Assembly: GCF_001577835.2 (NCBI RefSeq)
Contig: NC_029530.1
Span: 248,001-312,000 of the forward strand
Direction of reading: 5' to 3'
DNA from: Coturnix japonica
Taxonomy: Eukaryota; Chordata; Aves; Galliformes; Phasianidae
DNA length: 64,000 bases
Shown here: positions 1-11,819 of the stretch, piece by piece
Numbering within the stretch: position 1 is the first letter of the stretch
How the letters are laid out: each line of letters opens with the position of its first letter
Notes under the pieces: generated by a model
What the model saw: the letters and a program-made list of their open reading frames with translations, nothing else
The model's database searches: none
What the model was told of the DNA's origin: nothing
Translations under genes and position numbers: made by a program

Positions 1-2610
1 TGAATTAGCATTACACACAGATAAACATAAACTAAATCCCTGATCCTGCATTGGTTATCCTCCCTGTAGCAGGTGGAACAAAACCCAGATCCAAGCCCAG
101 GTTTGCTGTCATCTCTCCCAGCCCCACATGCTCACCAGTGCTCAGATCCATGCCTGCTTTTGGTGCAGAGACTGTCTTTGAATCTTTGCTGGAGAATCAC
201 TGTTTTCAGCAGCAGCTCTCACTGTGTATGATCTCCAGGGAAAGGACGGGAATTTTGTGTATTCCATAAGATATATTTATTTTTCACATAGATTTTCTTT
301 TTTGAAAAATGTGGCTGCTAGGAATATTAAGTGCACATGCACACACACATCCATGCAGCACAGCCCAGCCTCTGCCATCTGAAAAGCATTGTCTGTTCTT
401 GAAATACTCATGAAGAGTCTTTTGTCTCCTCCTCTAAGTACCTGTGGCTGACTCTGGACTTAACCTTCATTAGTTTCAGAAAAAGGTGAACCACAGAGAA
501 TTTTATAAGCAGAAATCAAGTTGTTTTCTGGACGTTGGGCCCTGTCAAATCTCCTCCAGTTCCTCATCATACCAGGCTCTTGCTCTGGCTGGAATCACTG
601 TGTCGGGGCAGAAGACACCAGGGATGGAGCTGGAGCTTTCAAGTGCCACCCACCAGAGATTGGTGGAAAGAAGTGAGCAGACTTTGCTGCCGGAAAGACA
701 GAGGAAGGAGATGGAGCCATCTGGCTGGGAAGCCCTTCAGGGAGCTGAAAGGTCATTTTCCTTTGTGTCTGTGGAGTCCCATTAGACCTGCACCTCAGGG
801 AAGCAGGCATCCTGCTTTGCTTACCACAGCAACCTTCTGCTTTACCATATACACATCTGCAGATGTACAGATACACCTATCTGCAACAAAGCCCATCTTG
901 GGAAATTCAAGGTATTAAAAAAATTCAGCTTCTGAATAAGTGTGGAATGGATCAAGTGGCACTAAAACATGAGAGATTTCCCCCAATCCTCATTATTTTT
1001 TTCAGTGCACGAAGGGCTTGTAATTTAAGATAAATACCAAACAAAGAACAAAAGACTTCCTTGCTCTTCACACGACTTTGAATTTGTCGTGGTCTCAACT
1101 GAAAATAGAAGTGGTTCTGATGTGCAGGGGCTCTATTCTTTAATGAAACTTGCACTGCATCTTGTAAGATAAGTTAGTTTTCCCTGGATATGTGTTACCA
1201 AAATTATGGCTAAGGTTCTCATAGCAGTGACTACAGGACACATGCACCATTTCCAGTACAGCTCTTTCAGCCCCTTTGTTAAAGTCTACTGCTGGTACAC
1301 AATTGACTGGTTGTGGCTTGTGGCTGCTCTGTGAAGAGAAGTTATAAGCTGAAAGTGATACCAAGTGTTACACAATGGGGAAACAAGTCACAAAATAGAA
1401 GGTATCAAAACCTAAAAAATCCCCTTTTAAATCTCTATAATTAATATGTTCACATGTAACGCATACACACAGATGCACACACATACACAAACATTTTTCC
1501 TTCAGCAGAAGAGAATCAATTTTGGAAAACAGAATAGATCCAATGCAACATTTTGCTGCTGAAAACCGAAGTCATCTGTTCCTCTTGAGTGCTAACTGAG
1601 GAAGGCAGCTGCAATCTGAGCTTCTCTGCCTGGCCAGCTGGTTGCTTAATGCAGCAAAAAGGAGGAGGAGGTGGGTTACCCCTCTGGTTGGTCTCAGGAG
1701 TGGTCAGTGGAGCTTTGAAATCACATGGGCTATGGTTCACAGAAACTGCTGGGCTAACATTATCATTACTACGGATTTTGTTAAGACTGAGCGGTGGCTG
1801 GAAGCTCAGCTCCAGTTCCATACCTGTACAGGAAGAAATGCATCACTTTCTGTACTTTCCATTTGTTTCTCTCAGTTGCCTTTGAATGATCATTACTGTC
1901 AACATGCTGTGAGTGGTACTCATTTACACAGACCAGGAGTATAGGATCAGGGTTAGGAACTGGGAGCACCAAGCAGGCTGGGTACAACTCCTTATAGCTC
2001 CGGAGTGTATTTAGAGGATTTCCTGCTCTTGATGTGTAAAAGGGAGAGAAGCGTTAACCTTGCTTCAGCAGCTGCATGCAGGGAACTGGCACAATGGCAT
2101 GTGTAGGGGGCTCATGTGAATGAGTAACAAGAAGAAAGAGATGGGGGGTGGGGAGGGGAAATGTGATTTATATCTATTTCATTATTTTCAGTGACAAAAA
2201 AGTGGGCTGCAGCTGGATTTCTGGGTGGCGCAGCCCATGGACTGCCCTGCACGGTACCTGCGGGGGCTGAGCCTCTCATAGCAGCACACAGGAACAGCAG
2301 TCACACGCTGTGTGACCTATCTGCCACTGCTCTGAACTGGCCCTGGTGGTTTCTGTTTGCATCATTTCCTGCACCCAGACTTTATGATTTCCAAACCACA
2401 GTGTAGAAGCTGTGTGGCTCTTAACCAGCCATGTGGAAAGGCAGTGTGGAGTACACACATGCAGCGTGTCTGGAAGCACAGCCATATCTTTCTCCAAAGA
2501 ATCTGTTTAGGTTACACAAAAGGAATAGGCAGAAACTCACGGGTTTTCCTTTGGTGGTTCTCCCTCTGTTCTGCTTGGCTTCTCAGCTTTCAATAGATCC
2601 CAAGGTCAGG
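1..2610. other. Intergenic, no gene recognised
   Basis: I see no coding exon, RNA gene or recognisable repeat here. Open frames are at most about 130 codons, overlap on both strands and resemble no protein family I know. Short CA-rich stretches occur near 335 and 1,465. Confidence 0.5.
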
Positions 2611-2615
2611 CTGTT

Positions 2616-2766
2616 ATTTGTTGCTAGGCCAAAGTGGCAGCCTCCCACCCTAACAATGCCACTATCTTCATATCATCACAGCTATGGGGGCCACATTGTG
2701 ATGCTTTGGCAGTGTTGCTAGGGAGGTTGCTAGGTTAGATTGATGTCACTATGTGGGTTATAAATT
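2616..2766 (+). promoter_or_regulatory. Possible RFX/CRE/TATA regulatory block
   Basis: Three identical GTTGCTAGG nonamers lie at 2620-2628, 2714-2722 and 2726-2734; the last two are direct repeats 12 bp apart. The reverse complement CCTAGCAAC matches the core of the known X-box bound by RFX proteins. A CRE-like TGATGTCA (2741-2748) and TATAAAT (2759-2765) follow. The order and spacing look like a compact TATA promoter firing to the right, but no downstream exon is recognised. Motif matches are seen directly; promoter function is inference. Confidence 0.3.
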
Positions 2767-2789
2767 GCCTTTACCCCGCTGGCCCTAAC

Positions 2790-5350
2790 TTGCTCCCATA
2801 ACACAATGATGTAGTAGATGGCATCGAAGTGTTCAGATGATGCATTGGAGCAGCATCTTCAGACCCTGAACCTGGCAGCAAACACATGGTGCATCTTGTC
2901 AGCAAAGAAACCCGCCTGTAATCCAGAGAAGAAAATAATTGCTGAGGGTAGTACAACCAAAACAAAAACACAATCTTTCGTGTCCAGAAATTAACTAAAC
3001 TCGAGTGAAAAATGACTGACCTGCACACATGCACCAAAACCAAGAATAAAACTTAGCACAAGCCGTGCACTCCCTGCTACTGAGAAAAGGGGAGTTTATA
3101 GAGGTGGAAGTGAGAGCTGGGAAAACGAGGTGAGCTGAACTGAGGAGTTCCAGCTTTGAGCAGTGCGTGTCAGAACCGCAACTCAACCAAAATACGCCAC
3201 CAACGCCGTCATTAGGACCTTTGTTTATTCTGGCGCAGAAGTGCTGTGCCACAAAGCGAAATTATCTGCAGGCTTCTGGTTTGTGTCCCCAAGGGACATT
3301 TTTATCCTGCATGATGCACAGAAATACTAATGCCTGAAGAATCATTTAAATCATTTTTCAATGTAGTAATATATCAAAATTTAGAAATAGTCTGTTCTGT
3401 AGGATATTGATGCATTCGTATATGTGTGCATGTATGTGTGTGTGTGCCTTTCATTTCATCTGAGAATGAATTAAAAAAAAACCAGATAAACGTGTGTGCC
3501 CTTCAGAGCTGTTCCGGTTTAATAAGTAAATACATCATTAGGGAGTCTTTTCTTTATGCATGATATCGATATTCAGGGCTTTAGCTCCATACCTCTCATT
3601 AGTGCTAATGAAATTTATTTGGCTAAGTCCACACGCACTGTGTTGAATATACACATTAGTATGTTTGTAATTATTTTTTAAAGGCTGCCTTCATTTCAAG
3701 GCAGACCAGAACGCAGCTCCTGCAGTGCCATGTGTGTCCATAGGGTGTATACATATTTATAAACGTTTTCAAAATGCATATTATATTTTGCCAACAGAGC
3801 ATAACATCTCTGCTGGGTGGAAACATATATTAAAGAAGGTAACAAAAATCCAGTGGAAATGTCTTTGAAAAAACAGTTAATACACATGAGCTACAGCTGC
3901 CTTTTAAAGATTAATTTCTTGTCCATCTTCAATGTGATTTTTATTATCAAAAGCCACTGGACCATGTTACAGAAAATCTTGCTGTGTAAATGCCTTTTGC
4001 GCTTCTTGGGCCTGATCCTGTCACATAAAGCTCAGTGATTTTCCTTCCGGGCTGAGCACCATTGCAAGCTCCAAACTGGACTTAGGCTGTCACAGGGTTA
4101 ATGCCTGTCCTCCTTCATTGTCACTGTAGCAAGGAGTGCTCCTTGTGCGTGTGTCCCTGCTGTTAAAAGAGGTACAAGATAGAGATCTGCACCTTTGCTT
4201 AAATGTGGCTTGTCATGCTATAAACACAAGCATGACTTTGTAAAGATAAGTCATATACATGGGTGCCAATATTTGCATAAATTAAACATGTAAAGGAGTC
4301 TGTAGGACTGGGATCATACTTTTAAACTGAGACCTTAATGAAGGTGCATGAGTTTGGACTGCATTGCTTATAATTTCTTTTGGTCGTTGATTTCCTCGAA
4401 TACTTTAAAATTAAGTAAGGGCTCCCTTGGCAGTGCAGATACCTCGTTACTCCAGCTGGCTTTTCCCAAGACACTCAGAGTTTATCCCAGTGCCATACAG
4501 TACATAACGCTGCAAACACTGCAAATCCTGACCTGTCTGCCCTCCGACCTCCAAACAGCAAAGCCTCCAATAGGCAAAGGATTTGTAGAGTCCATTTTGG
4601 TGTGCAGTGTGTTCAAAGGTGACTGGAGATATTGATGGAAGCCTTTGTCTGGTGATATAGTGTCTGCATTAACACTGAAATTTGCATTTCTTGGAAAGTG
4701 TTAAAATTAATCCATAAACGTTGGGTGTTTTTTTCTTAGTGTGCTCCTGGGGCTTTTTCATCTTTGCCAGAATTAAGTGCAAGGGGAATTTTTACAGCCG
4801 ACTTGTAAATTCCTGACAAGAGGAGTTTATAATAGATGTGTTGACATAACCTCAGCTACAGTGACAACTGAAGCTGGATTGTTAGGAAAACAGCAAATAA
4901 TTTTCTCACAGGACAGCAGGAGTTGGGCAGAGAACACGAGGCTGCTAAATAGTTTTTTTTTCCTGAGAATCCCCAGAGGCTGTTGTGTGAGACAGCATGT
5001 GAAATGAAGCTGAAGCGAATCGCAGAGCAGGAAGAAATGCTCTGGAATTTGTTCTTTTTCATGAAGGAGAAGGTGCACTTACCCACTTCTAAATGTTTTA
5101 CCAGCCCCCCTCTGAGGTAATCGCGAGGAGCTGATAGCAAGTCAGTGCTTGCTTTGGCCTTAGCACTGGTTTCTGCCTTGCTTTCCCCTGCAGCAGCCAG
5201 GAGTGAATGGTGGCCCATGAGGAGGGAGCATCCCTTAGCCTGCTATGTCTGTGTCTCTTACAAGCTACTTCTGCACCACCACTGCTTGGTCTAAAAGAAA
5301 AGCGTTGTAGCTGTGTGTGTACTGAGAGCAGAGACTTCTCCAGATGATGA
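2790..5350. other. Intergenic, no gene recognised
   Basis: AT-rich sequence with short TG-rich runs (around 3,420-3,450) and no coding exon or clear repeat. Frames reach only about 95 codons. Nothing can be assigned. Confidence 0.5.
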
Positions 5351-5354
5351 CAAA

Positions 5355-5470
5355 TGAGAGCCATAGGGCTGGCAGAGTCCTTGAGAAGTTATCTAATCTG
5401 GCATCATCAATTTGTTTACAAGACTGCCCCGGTTTGTCAATGATTCCTGTTCCACTGCAGGGTGCCATCA
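5355..5470 (-). repeat. Possible old CR1/L3-type LINE 3' fragment
   Basis: The stretch reading agagccatagggctggcaga, then ccttgagaagttatctaatc, resembles the reverse complement of the CR1/L3 3' end, which typically has 'gggttggaagggacct ... gatcatctagtccaacc'. It is strongly diverged, so it would be an old copy lying in minus orientation. Family assignment is tentative. Confidence 0.35.
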
Positions 5471-5479
5471 CAATGGTTT

Positions 5480-7970
5480 GAACGTAAAAGCAACCAACAA
5501 TTGTATTTTACTTTTTACGCTGGAGAAAGACCAATGTTGAGCAGATGTTATAACACAAAATTAAAGCCACATCTCCTTGTTCGTTAAGACAGGCATGAGT
5601 TCCTTTGTCGCGATCAGTTTCATCCTGACACCCTTTTTCTCTATAGATGCTTATGGATGTTTCCTTGTTAGTCCAGTGCTGTTCAAATGTAATGGAATCA
5701 AAACATGAAGGTTGCTCACACATCTCACGGGCTGTGGGGCTGGAGATCTCCCAGAAAAACAGCCAGCTCCATCCTGATCCCAATCATTGCTTCTTGTATT
5801 AATCACCCAAAGTACTGTGATGTCAGCCATAGTTTTATTTTCTCAATTCATGTGGAAAGTCATAGAATGTTCCTCTATCCAAACAAATCTACAGTGCAAA
5901 TAACAACAGTAACTATTGCTCTGTACTTAAAAGCATAGTTATTGGAAAGAACAGTCAGAAAGAAGACCTCTGAGGGACGTAATTACAGAAGAAAGTGCCA
6001 ATCAAAAATCACACTTTTCCATGATTAATTTCTGTGTGCCTGAGCAGAGGATTGCATTCATCTACCTCTCCTTGGCTGTTGCTGCTGAAATGTGCAAAGC
6101 AATGCACTGCCACAGCTGCTCCACAGGCAGCAGAACTCCAATTTGGTTTTGTAATGATGCTGCAATGTGGTCATCTTCTTCACATTAACTGATTCATGTC
6201 CTGCACATCCAGGAAGCACTGAGCATTTTATTAGAGCTGATGAATGTACACTGACCACTCAAACACATTATATTCACAAAGACATGCGTTAATGTGGTTT
6301 TGCTCTGCTTCAGACAATGGAGAAATAAGGGCAAAAGGGCAAATAGACAGACTTAATCAACTTGCCAAGTAGTTGATAATGTTCATTATTCCAAACCATA
6401 TTTTAGTCTCAATAAAACTTTAATTCGATAGGAATAACCAAGAGAAGTCTGAAAAAGTGCCAGATATCTTCTGAGTCATGGAGCATAAAAATAAACCTGT
6501 GTTATTTCATACCTGAAATAAGAACCTGAGCTTTCCTTCCGTACCTCTCTGTTTTTCAGAGCCGAAATTGCCATACTTCTTCCAAAATATGATCCTAGAT
6601 ATGTTTAATATGTGATACAAAAGGGGAAAATTCTCCTTGGCTGTTTACATTACAAATGTGATAAGATCCTTTATCTCGGGAAACAAATGGAGAATTATCT
6701 TGTGATTTCAGCTTTGGAGGACTTATTCTTCCTTATGAGTAGCACACTGCAGAGTCCAGAATAACTTGTGTCTGAAATGACTCCAGTGGTTTAAGTCTAG
6801 TAGAGCAATAGAGGAGAACAAGTGTTAAGAGGTGAGTGAAGTTCTGCTAATTCAGAAAATGGCCTTTTACCTGGGAGTAAAACTGAGAGAAGTTACTGAA
6901 ATGTCACGTCAGTGTGTGTGCCCAGCTGCACATTTCTGCAGTGTAGAATGAGAGCGGTGGAAGGCACATCTTCACTTGTTAATTTATCTCCGCTTTCTCT
7001 CCAGTACAAGATCCAAAACAATGAAGAAGGCGGTGAGCTGTGAATTGTCACCAACTGGCTGTACATGGAAGTTAGGCTGAGTTTTCCTCACTGTGAGGCA
7101 GAGCTGAACTGAGAAATTCGGATGGGAAGTGTCCCATGTGGCAAAATCCTGACCCTGGTCTGGTTAGGAAGAAAAATCCAAATCCATTCCTGACTGTACT
7201 TTCATTATGGCTGTGTTTTTTTCATTTAAATGTTCCCTTGATACCCCTCACTTTCCCCTCTAATTGTATTGTTGCAAAGGAGGAAAAGCAATAACATTCT
7301 GTGCACGTGACTAGCAGCCAGTTCCTTCTTGAAACCCTCCATTAAGGATGAAGTACTCTGAATGCTTCCTAAATCCACCACCCTAGTTGGAAAAAGATTT
7401 ACACCAAGATTCACAGATATAATTTATCCGGACAAACCAATAAACGTGCAGTGCATCACATGCACACGTAAGCACAGCCTCCCTTTGTGTGCTCCCGGAG
7501 GGTGTACCCCCACCACACGCACAACCCCCACTGTGAGAGTTGCACTTTATAGATTCAAGGACAGCTCTCTCCAAGAGGAGAAGAGATGTTGCCAAGATAC
7601 CAGATGCGGTTCTATTCAAGACCACTCATAGGAGCAATTCAAGATGAAATCAAATTAGATGTGTTGGTTATACATAGTGCAGCCTGCTCGGGATACTAAA
7701 TGACAGAGTTTGCCAATAATTAAGTGAAATCTCAGAGATGATGAGTCCCCAGAGCTCTCTAGGTTATGTCGGCCTAATTCTAAGTGTCATCATTATAGCA
7801 GCAGAACAAAATACTCTACATAGGCCACTGAGATGGAATTTTTACTGTGAATATCAGTTTTTCATAGCCAGTGCTACAGGACAGCAGTGAGCTTCATTAC
7901 ATGTATTCTGCTATTATACTTGCTTAACCTTTCCCTGTTATAAAGCTCCTGAAACCTGACTCCTGCTTAA
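5480..7970. other. Intergenic, no gene recognised
   Basis: No exon-like frame longer than about 90 codons, no hairpin or tandem array noticed. Ordinary AT-rich avian intergenic DNA as far as I can see. Confidence 0.5.
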
Positions 7971-7974
7971 TAAT

Positions 7975-8190
7975 TGATAGTTAGCACTTACTGTCCATAG
8001 CAGTATTCATATTCAAAGCACTTTACAAAGAGCACATTAATCTCTCCAAGCCCTCTCCCAGTCGAGGTGTTCAGCATAATTACTGTAGTTCTGCAAAAGG
8101 GGAAACTGAGGCAGAAAGGTTTTGACTTAACCTGGGGCTAGAGGACAGTGTTACAGCTGCTACTGATAGAACTGGCTGAATTTGTGGTGT
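7975..8190 (+). repeat. Ancient L2/MIR-like interspersed repeat
   Basis: The order of words matches the tail shared by L2, L3 and MIR-type elements of amniotes: 'caaagcactttacaaag', then 'ggggaaactgaggcagaaag', then 'ttgacttaacctggggctag' in place of the usual 'gacttgcccaaggtcacac'. It is well diverged, as expected of an element that predates the bird-mammal or archosaur radiations. The exact family cannot be fixed by eye. Confidence 0.5.
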
Positions 8191-8194
8191 CAGG

Positions 8195-11100
8195 AAGCAG
8201 ATAATTCTCAAATCCTCCTTGGGGCTGGAGGTGCAGAAAGCCCTGAAACTGCAGAACTGCTGAGCACACTGTGAGTACCAGGAGGAGGCTGGAAGGTTCC
8301 ACAGCTGGATTGGTGAAGTGCCACCTCCCTGTGTGTGACCTTCAGCTTCACTGTCAGCCTTACTTGAGACTGCCAAGATGGGCCCATCGCAGGTATCGCT
8401 GCCTTTTTCCATCCTTATAGCCAGGGCTGCACAGATCTGCTCAAGGAGCATAGTGCCCACTTTGCACAAGGATTCAGAGCATGACATTGGCCTTCCATGG
8501 GCAGTGGTGGAGTGGAAAGGACCAGACCAACAGCACTGCAGAGCCTTTGCTGGCCCCATCTGGCCATGTCTTCCTTCTCCCTGACACAGGCAGCCCTGCT
8601 CCCACTGCTTGAGCAACACGTGGGCAGCAGAATGCAAAACAGCATCTCCAAGATGTCCTGGAGGAAGCTGTGAAATGCATACAAGGTTATGATAAAGATC
8701 TTGGATAGACATGGTCATTTTGCTAAAAGATTCAAACGAAAGAGGCTTTTAATTAAAGACTGGGACACTCAGAGCTGTCGTACCAGAGAGGTAATAAAAT
8801 TATTGACTTGATTGCTAACAAAAGGAACCAAAGCAAACAGTTTAAATGATTTCCACAGACTGTTCTCCAAGTGAAGGTTATAGTGAGAGAGTCAGGAGTG
8901 CAACTAAGCCAAGTGAGGTCAAGCATGTTGGGCCTTAAGGCCTCTGCCTGCTTTTCAGCTTCCTTTTGTTCTTATAATTCAATTATAAAGACACCTCGCC
9001 CCTCAAGAACCATTTAACTCTCTCATAAAATGGTTTTCAAGAATTATTATTTCTCTGTAAATTGTCTCCTAAAAGTAGCTTTCAGCATTTCAGGCAGTGT
9101 GGAGTACACAGGCTTCCCCATGCCTTTAGTTCCCACTCATACGCTGGGATGTGCTGGACATCTCCCACAGCATCCTCTACCTGTGCAAAATGTGATGGCT
9201 GTAGGTGGCAGCTGGTAGAACAGTGGGATGGGAGCTGGGCCTGCAGTGCTCTGCCCCTCACTCGCCATTGTGCCCTTAGTTTTCCCTGGGTTTTCTTTAT
9301 TCCATTTCTCTAATGGGGCAAAAAGAGGGACATCACAGCATCCACTGACCACACCCATAATATGGAGACCTCATAGGGCTGGGTCTTGCGGTGCAATATT
9401 TCAGTCTGAGTAAAAAGGCAAAGAAGAAGTTATTTTCTCCTTTCAAGAAAGAGAGAATTTGAAGAATGAAACCATTCCTCATTCACAATTGTGTGTAATT
9501 GCCCATGAAAGAGGATATATGTCCAGAAGGGATTAATAAACTCCTAATCAGTTTAAGCAAAACACTTCGTATCATGGCTTTAGAGTCTTAAAAATGACTT
9601 CAGGGTCTCGGATTCCTCTCTGCATCGTGAGGGCCTTGATAGCTTAGTAAATCAAGCCCAAAGCAGCAGCATTCAGAAGTGGGAGTCTCAGCCTCATAGC
9701 CAGCAGCATTCCCAATTGGAAATGAAGCCTCACAGGTGTCACATGAAGTCCCAGGAAACAGATCCCTGCTTGGAGATGAGCCATGGAGCACAGTGTCTGG
9801 GGTTCTTCTCTGCAGCCCTGGGGCCTGTAGATTCGCTTGCATGTGCCTAAACCAGCTGCAGACCCAGTGGCACTTTGCTGGATGGTGAGGGGGATTTCAA
9901 CTGAGAAAGTGCTTTTATTACTGTAAAAAATTAATGCAAAATGTCAAATATTTCACACCCAAGCCGATACTGGCAAAGAGCCAGAAATAGTCTGGTTTCG
10001 CTTTGGGTGTGAATATGTTTGATCATCTGTAATTCAAAAGCTTTGATTTCAAAGGAAAGAGTGTGTTGCAATAGACTTTGTAGTGATAAATATCATCTGT
10101 GCCACTGCTCTCCCAAAAGGGGTTTCCCACAGTTCTATAGTGATGTACAGTTCAAAAGGCCATGCTGAGATTTATAGAGCTACATATTCAAAAAATGGCA
10201 CACAACTCACTTTGCTCAGCTAACGTGGGTTTGAATGCAGCCTTTGCAGCTCCACAGGACTGAAGAAGTAGCCACAGGTCTGGGTTGCCAGCTGGCCCTG
10301 GTGATGATGCGTGGGAGTTGGGTCACTCAGACCTGTACCAACCCTTAATCTAGCAGCTCCTCAGCTGTGTGACTGCAGAGTCTGGAAGCACTGAAAAGTG
10401 CTTGACCAGGAGATCCAGGGAGTCTGGAGGAAAGGACAGAATTTCATTTGAACAGAAAGAGTCCAAGCAGCTGGTGACGGCAGCGGATTTGGCCCTCTGT
10501 GTGGATTTATGGTTGTGACAGACCACTCTTGCACTCTTCAAAGATCATCCCAGTTTCTCCTTGCTGCATTTTAAGCCTCACTCAAGTTCTAACCTACTCT
10601 TACAGCAGTAGCTTTTCCTTGTGGATTTCTACTGAGTGCCCCAAAATTATTTCTCTGAAGACAGGAGGAAAATCTCTACCAATTTTATTAGGAACACTCT
10701 TGGACTCTTAAAGAAGGAAATTCATACAGTAAGAAATGTTCTGTGATAGTCACAAGTGAGTCTGTTTGCAGCCTCCAAATGAGGCCCCACCTGTGGACAC
10801 GTCCTGAAGTCATTGCCCAGTACACATAGATATGCAGTATCTGCCCATAATATAGAGCCTTCCTATCCAATTTTCAGTGTACACCCTTAAGGACCTTGAG
10901 GTGCAAGAATTTGGGAGCCATGTGGAAATATTAGATTTGTTAAATGGATTGGAATTATCAGTAGTAAGATTCAGTATCAAATGTGAGACTTTTCAAGCAT
11001 CTGTAAATGGAAGTACACAGCATAGATTTTCTGTCTTTAGTTCTTCAGGGATCAGAAGAGCAGCAGAAATTTTGTTATTGAAGAACTTTCCAATAATGTC

Positions 11101-11720
11101 ATGCATAAACAATCTACTTTACAAAAGAGTTTTGACATTTTTATCCAGAGTATCCTTGTTTTCCAGAGCTGTCTGTACACAACAAGTACCAAAAATCTAA
11201 CAATGCAGGACAAATCATATCAGGTGCAGATGCACAATTCAAACAAATTTGCCATCATTGCAAGCAATTAGGGTGATTTCTGGTCTGAAGTTGCAAGTAC
11301 CCTGGATTTCCAGGCCCCTGGATTTCAATGAGATAATAATTTAACCCATGTGATTGCTTCTGTCTTGTTCTTTGATATTGCTGTGATTGCCTCCTCTTTT
11401 TTAGTCCAAAACAGCTGAGACAAAAAGGAAAAGTCACGTTTTTATAAGAAAAGGGCAATACAGAATGTTAAAAAAATGTTTAATCAAAGGTGCAACCATT
11501 TAAAATGCAAAGCAGATACCAGAGAGGTGACAAATTTGAGTTGCTGCTCAGCATTTTTATGTAAGATCTTTCAAGTTTTCATTTGCCAGGCACTTGTTTA
11601 ATTTTTTTAATGTATTCAGTTAGTCATATTCAGTTCTCTTTTATGTCCACTTCTCGTGAATCACTTGACAGATGGTCTTCTATAAGCACATCCCTTTGGG
11701 GGAAGTAAATATTAAGTCGT
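8195..11720. other. Intergenic, no gene recognised
   Basis: A 212-codon open frame on the minus strand (8080-8718) overlaps the ancient repeat and shows no domain, so I do not call it a gene. The rest has no coding signal, RNA gene or clear repeat. Confidence 0.45.
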
Positions 11721-11722
11721 AA

Positions 11723-11815
11723 TAAGAATATAAGACCTGCCATACTGGATCAGAGCAAAGGTCTATCCAGTCTGTACGCTGATTCTGGCAGTAGCCCAGA
11801 CTAGTACGTTAGGTT
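11723..11815 (+). repeat. Ancient amniote interspersed repeat fragment
   Basis: The words 'aagaatataagacctgccat', 'actggatcagagcaaaggtc' and 'tatccagtctgtacgctgat' match a very common reptilian repeat I recall as 'ataagaacggccatactggg', 'tcagaccaaaggtccatcta'. It is known to me as abundant in turtles and crocodilians; I cannot name the family with certainty. About three quarters of positions agree by eye over 80 bp. Confidence 0.55.
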
Positions 11816-11819
11816 TTAA

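Noticed and set aside
8080-8718. 212-codon minus-strand open frame
   Set aside because: Overlaps an ancient repeat at one end; no domain, signal or splice context.
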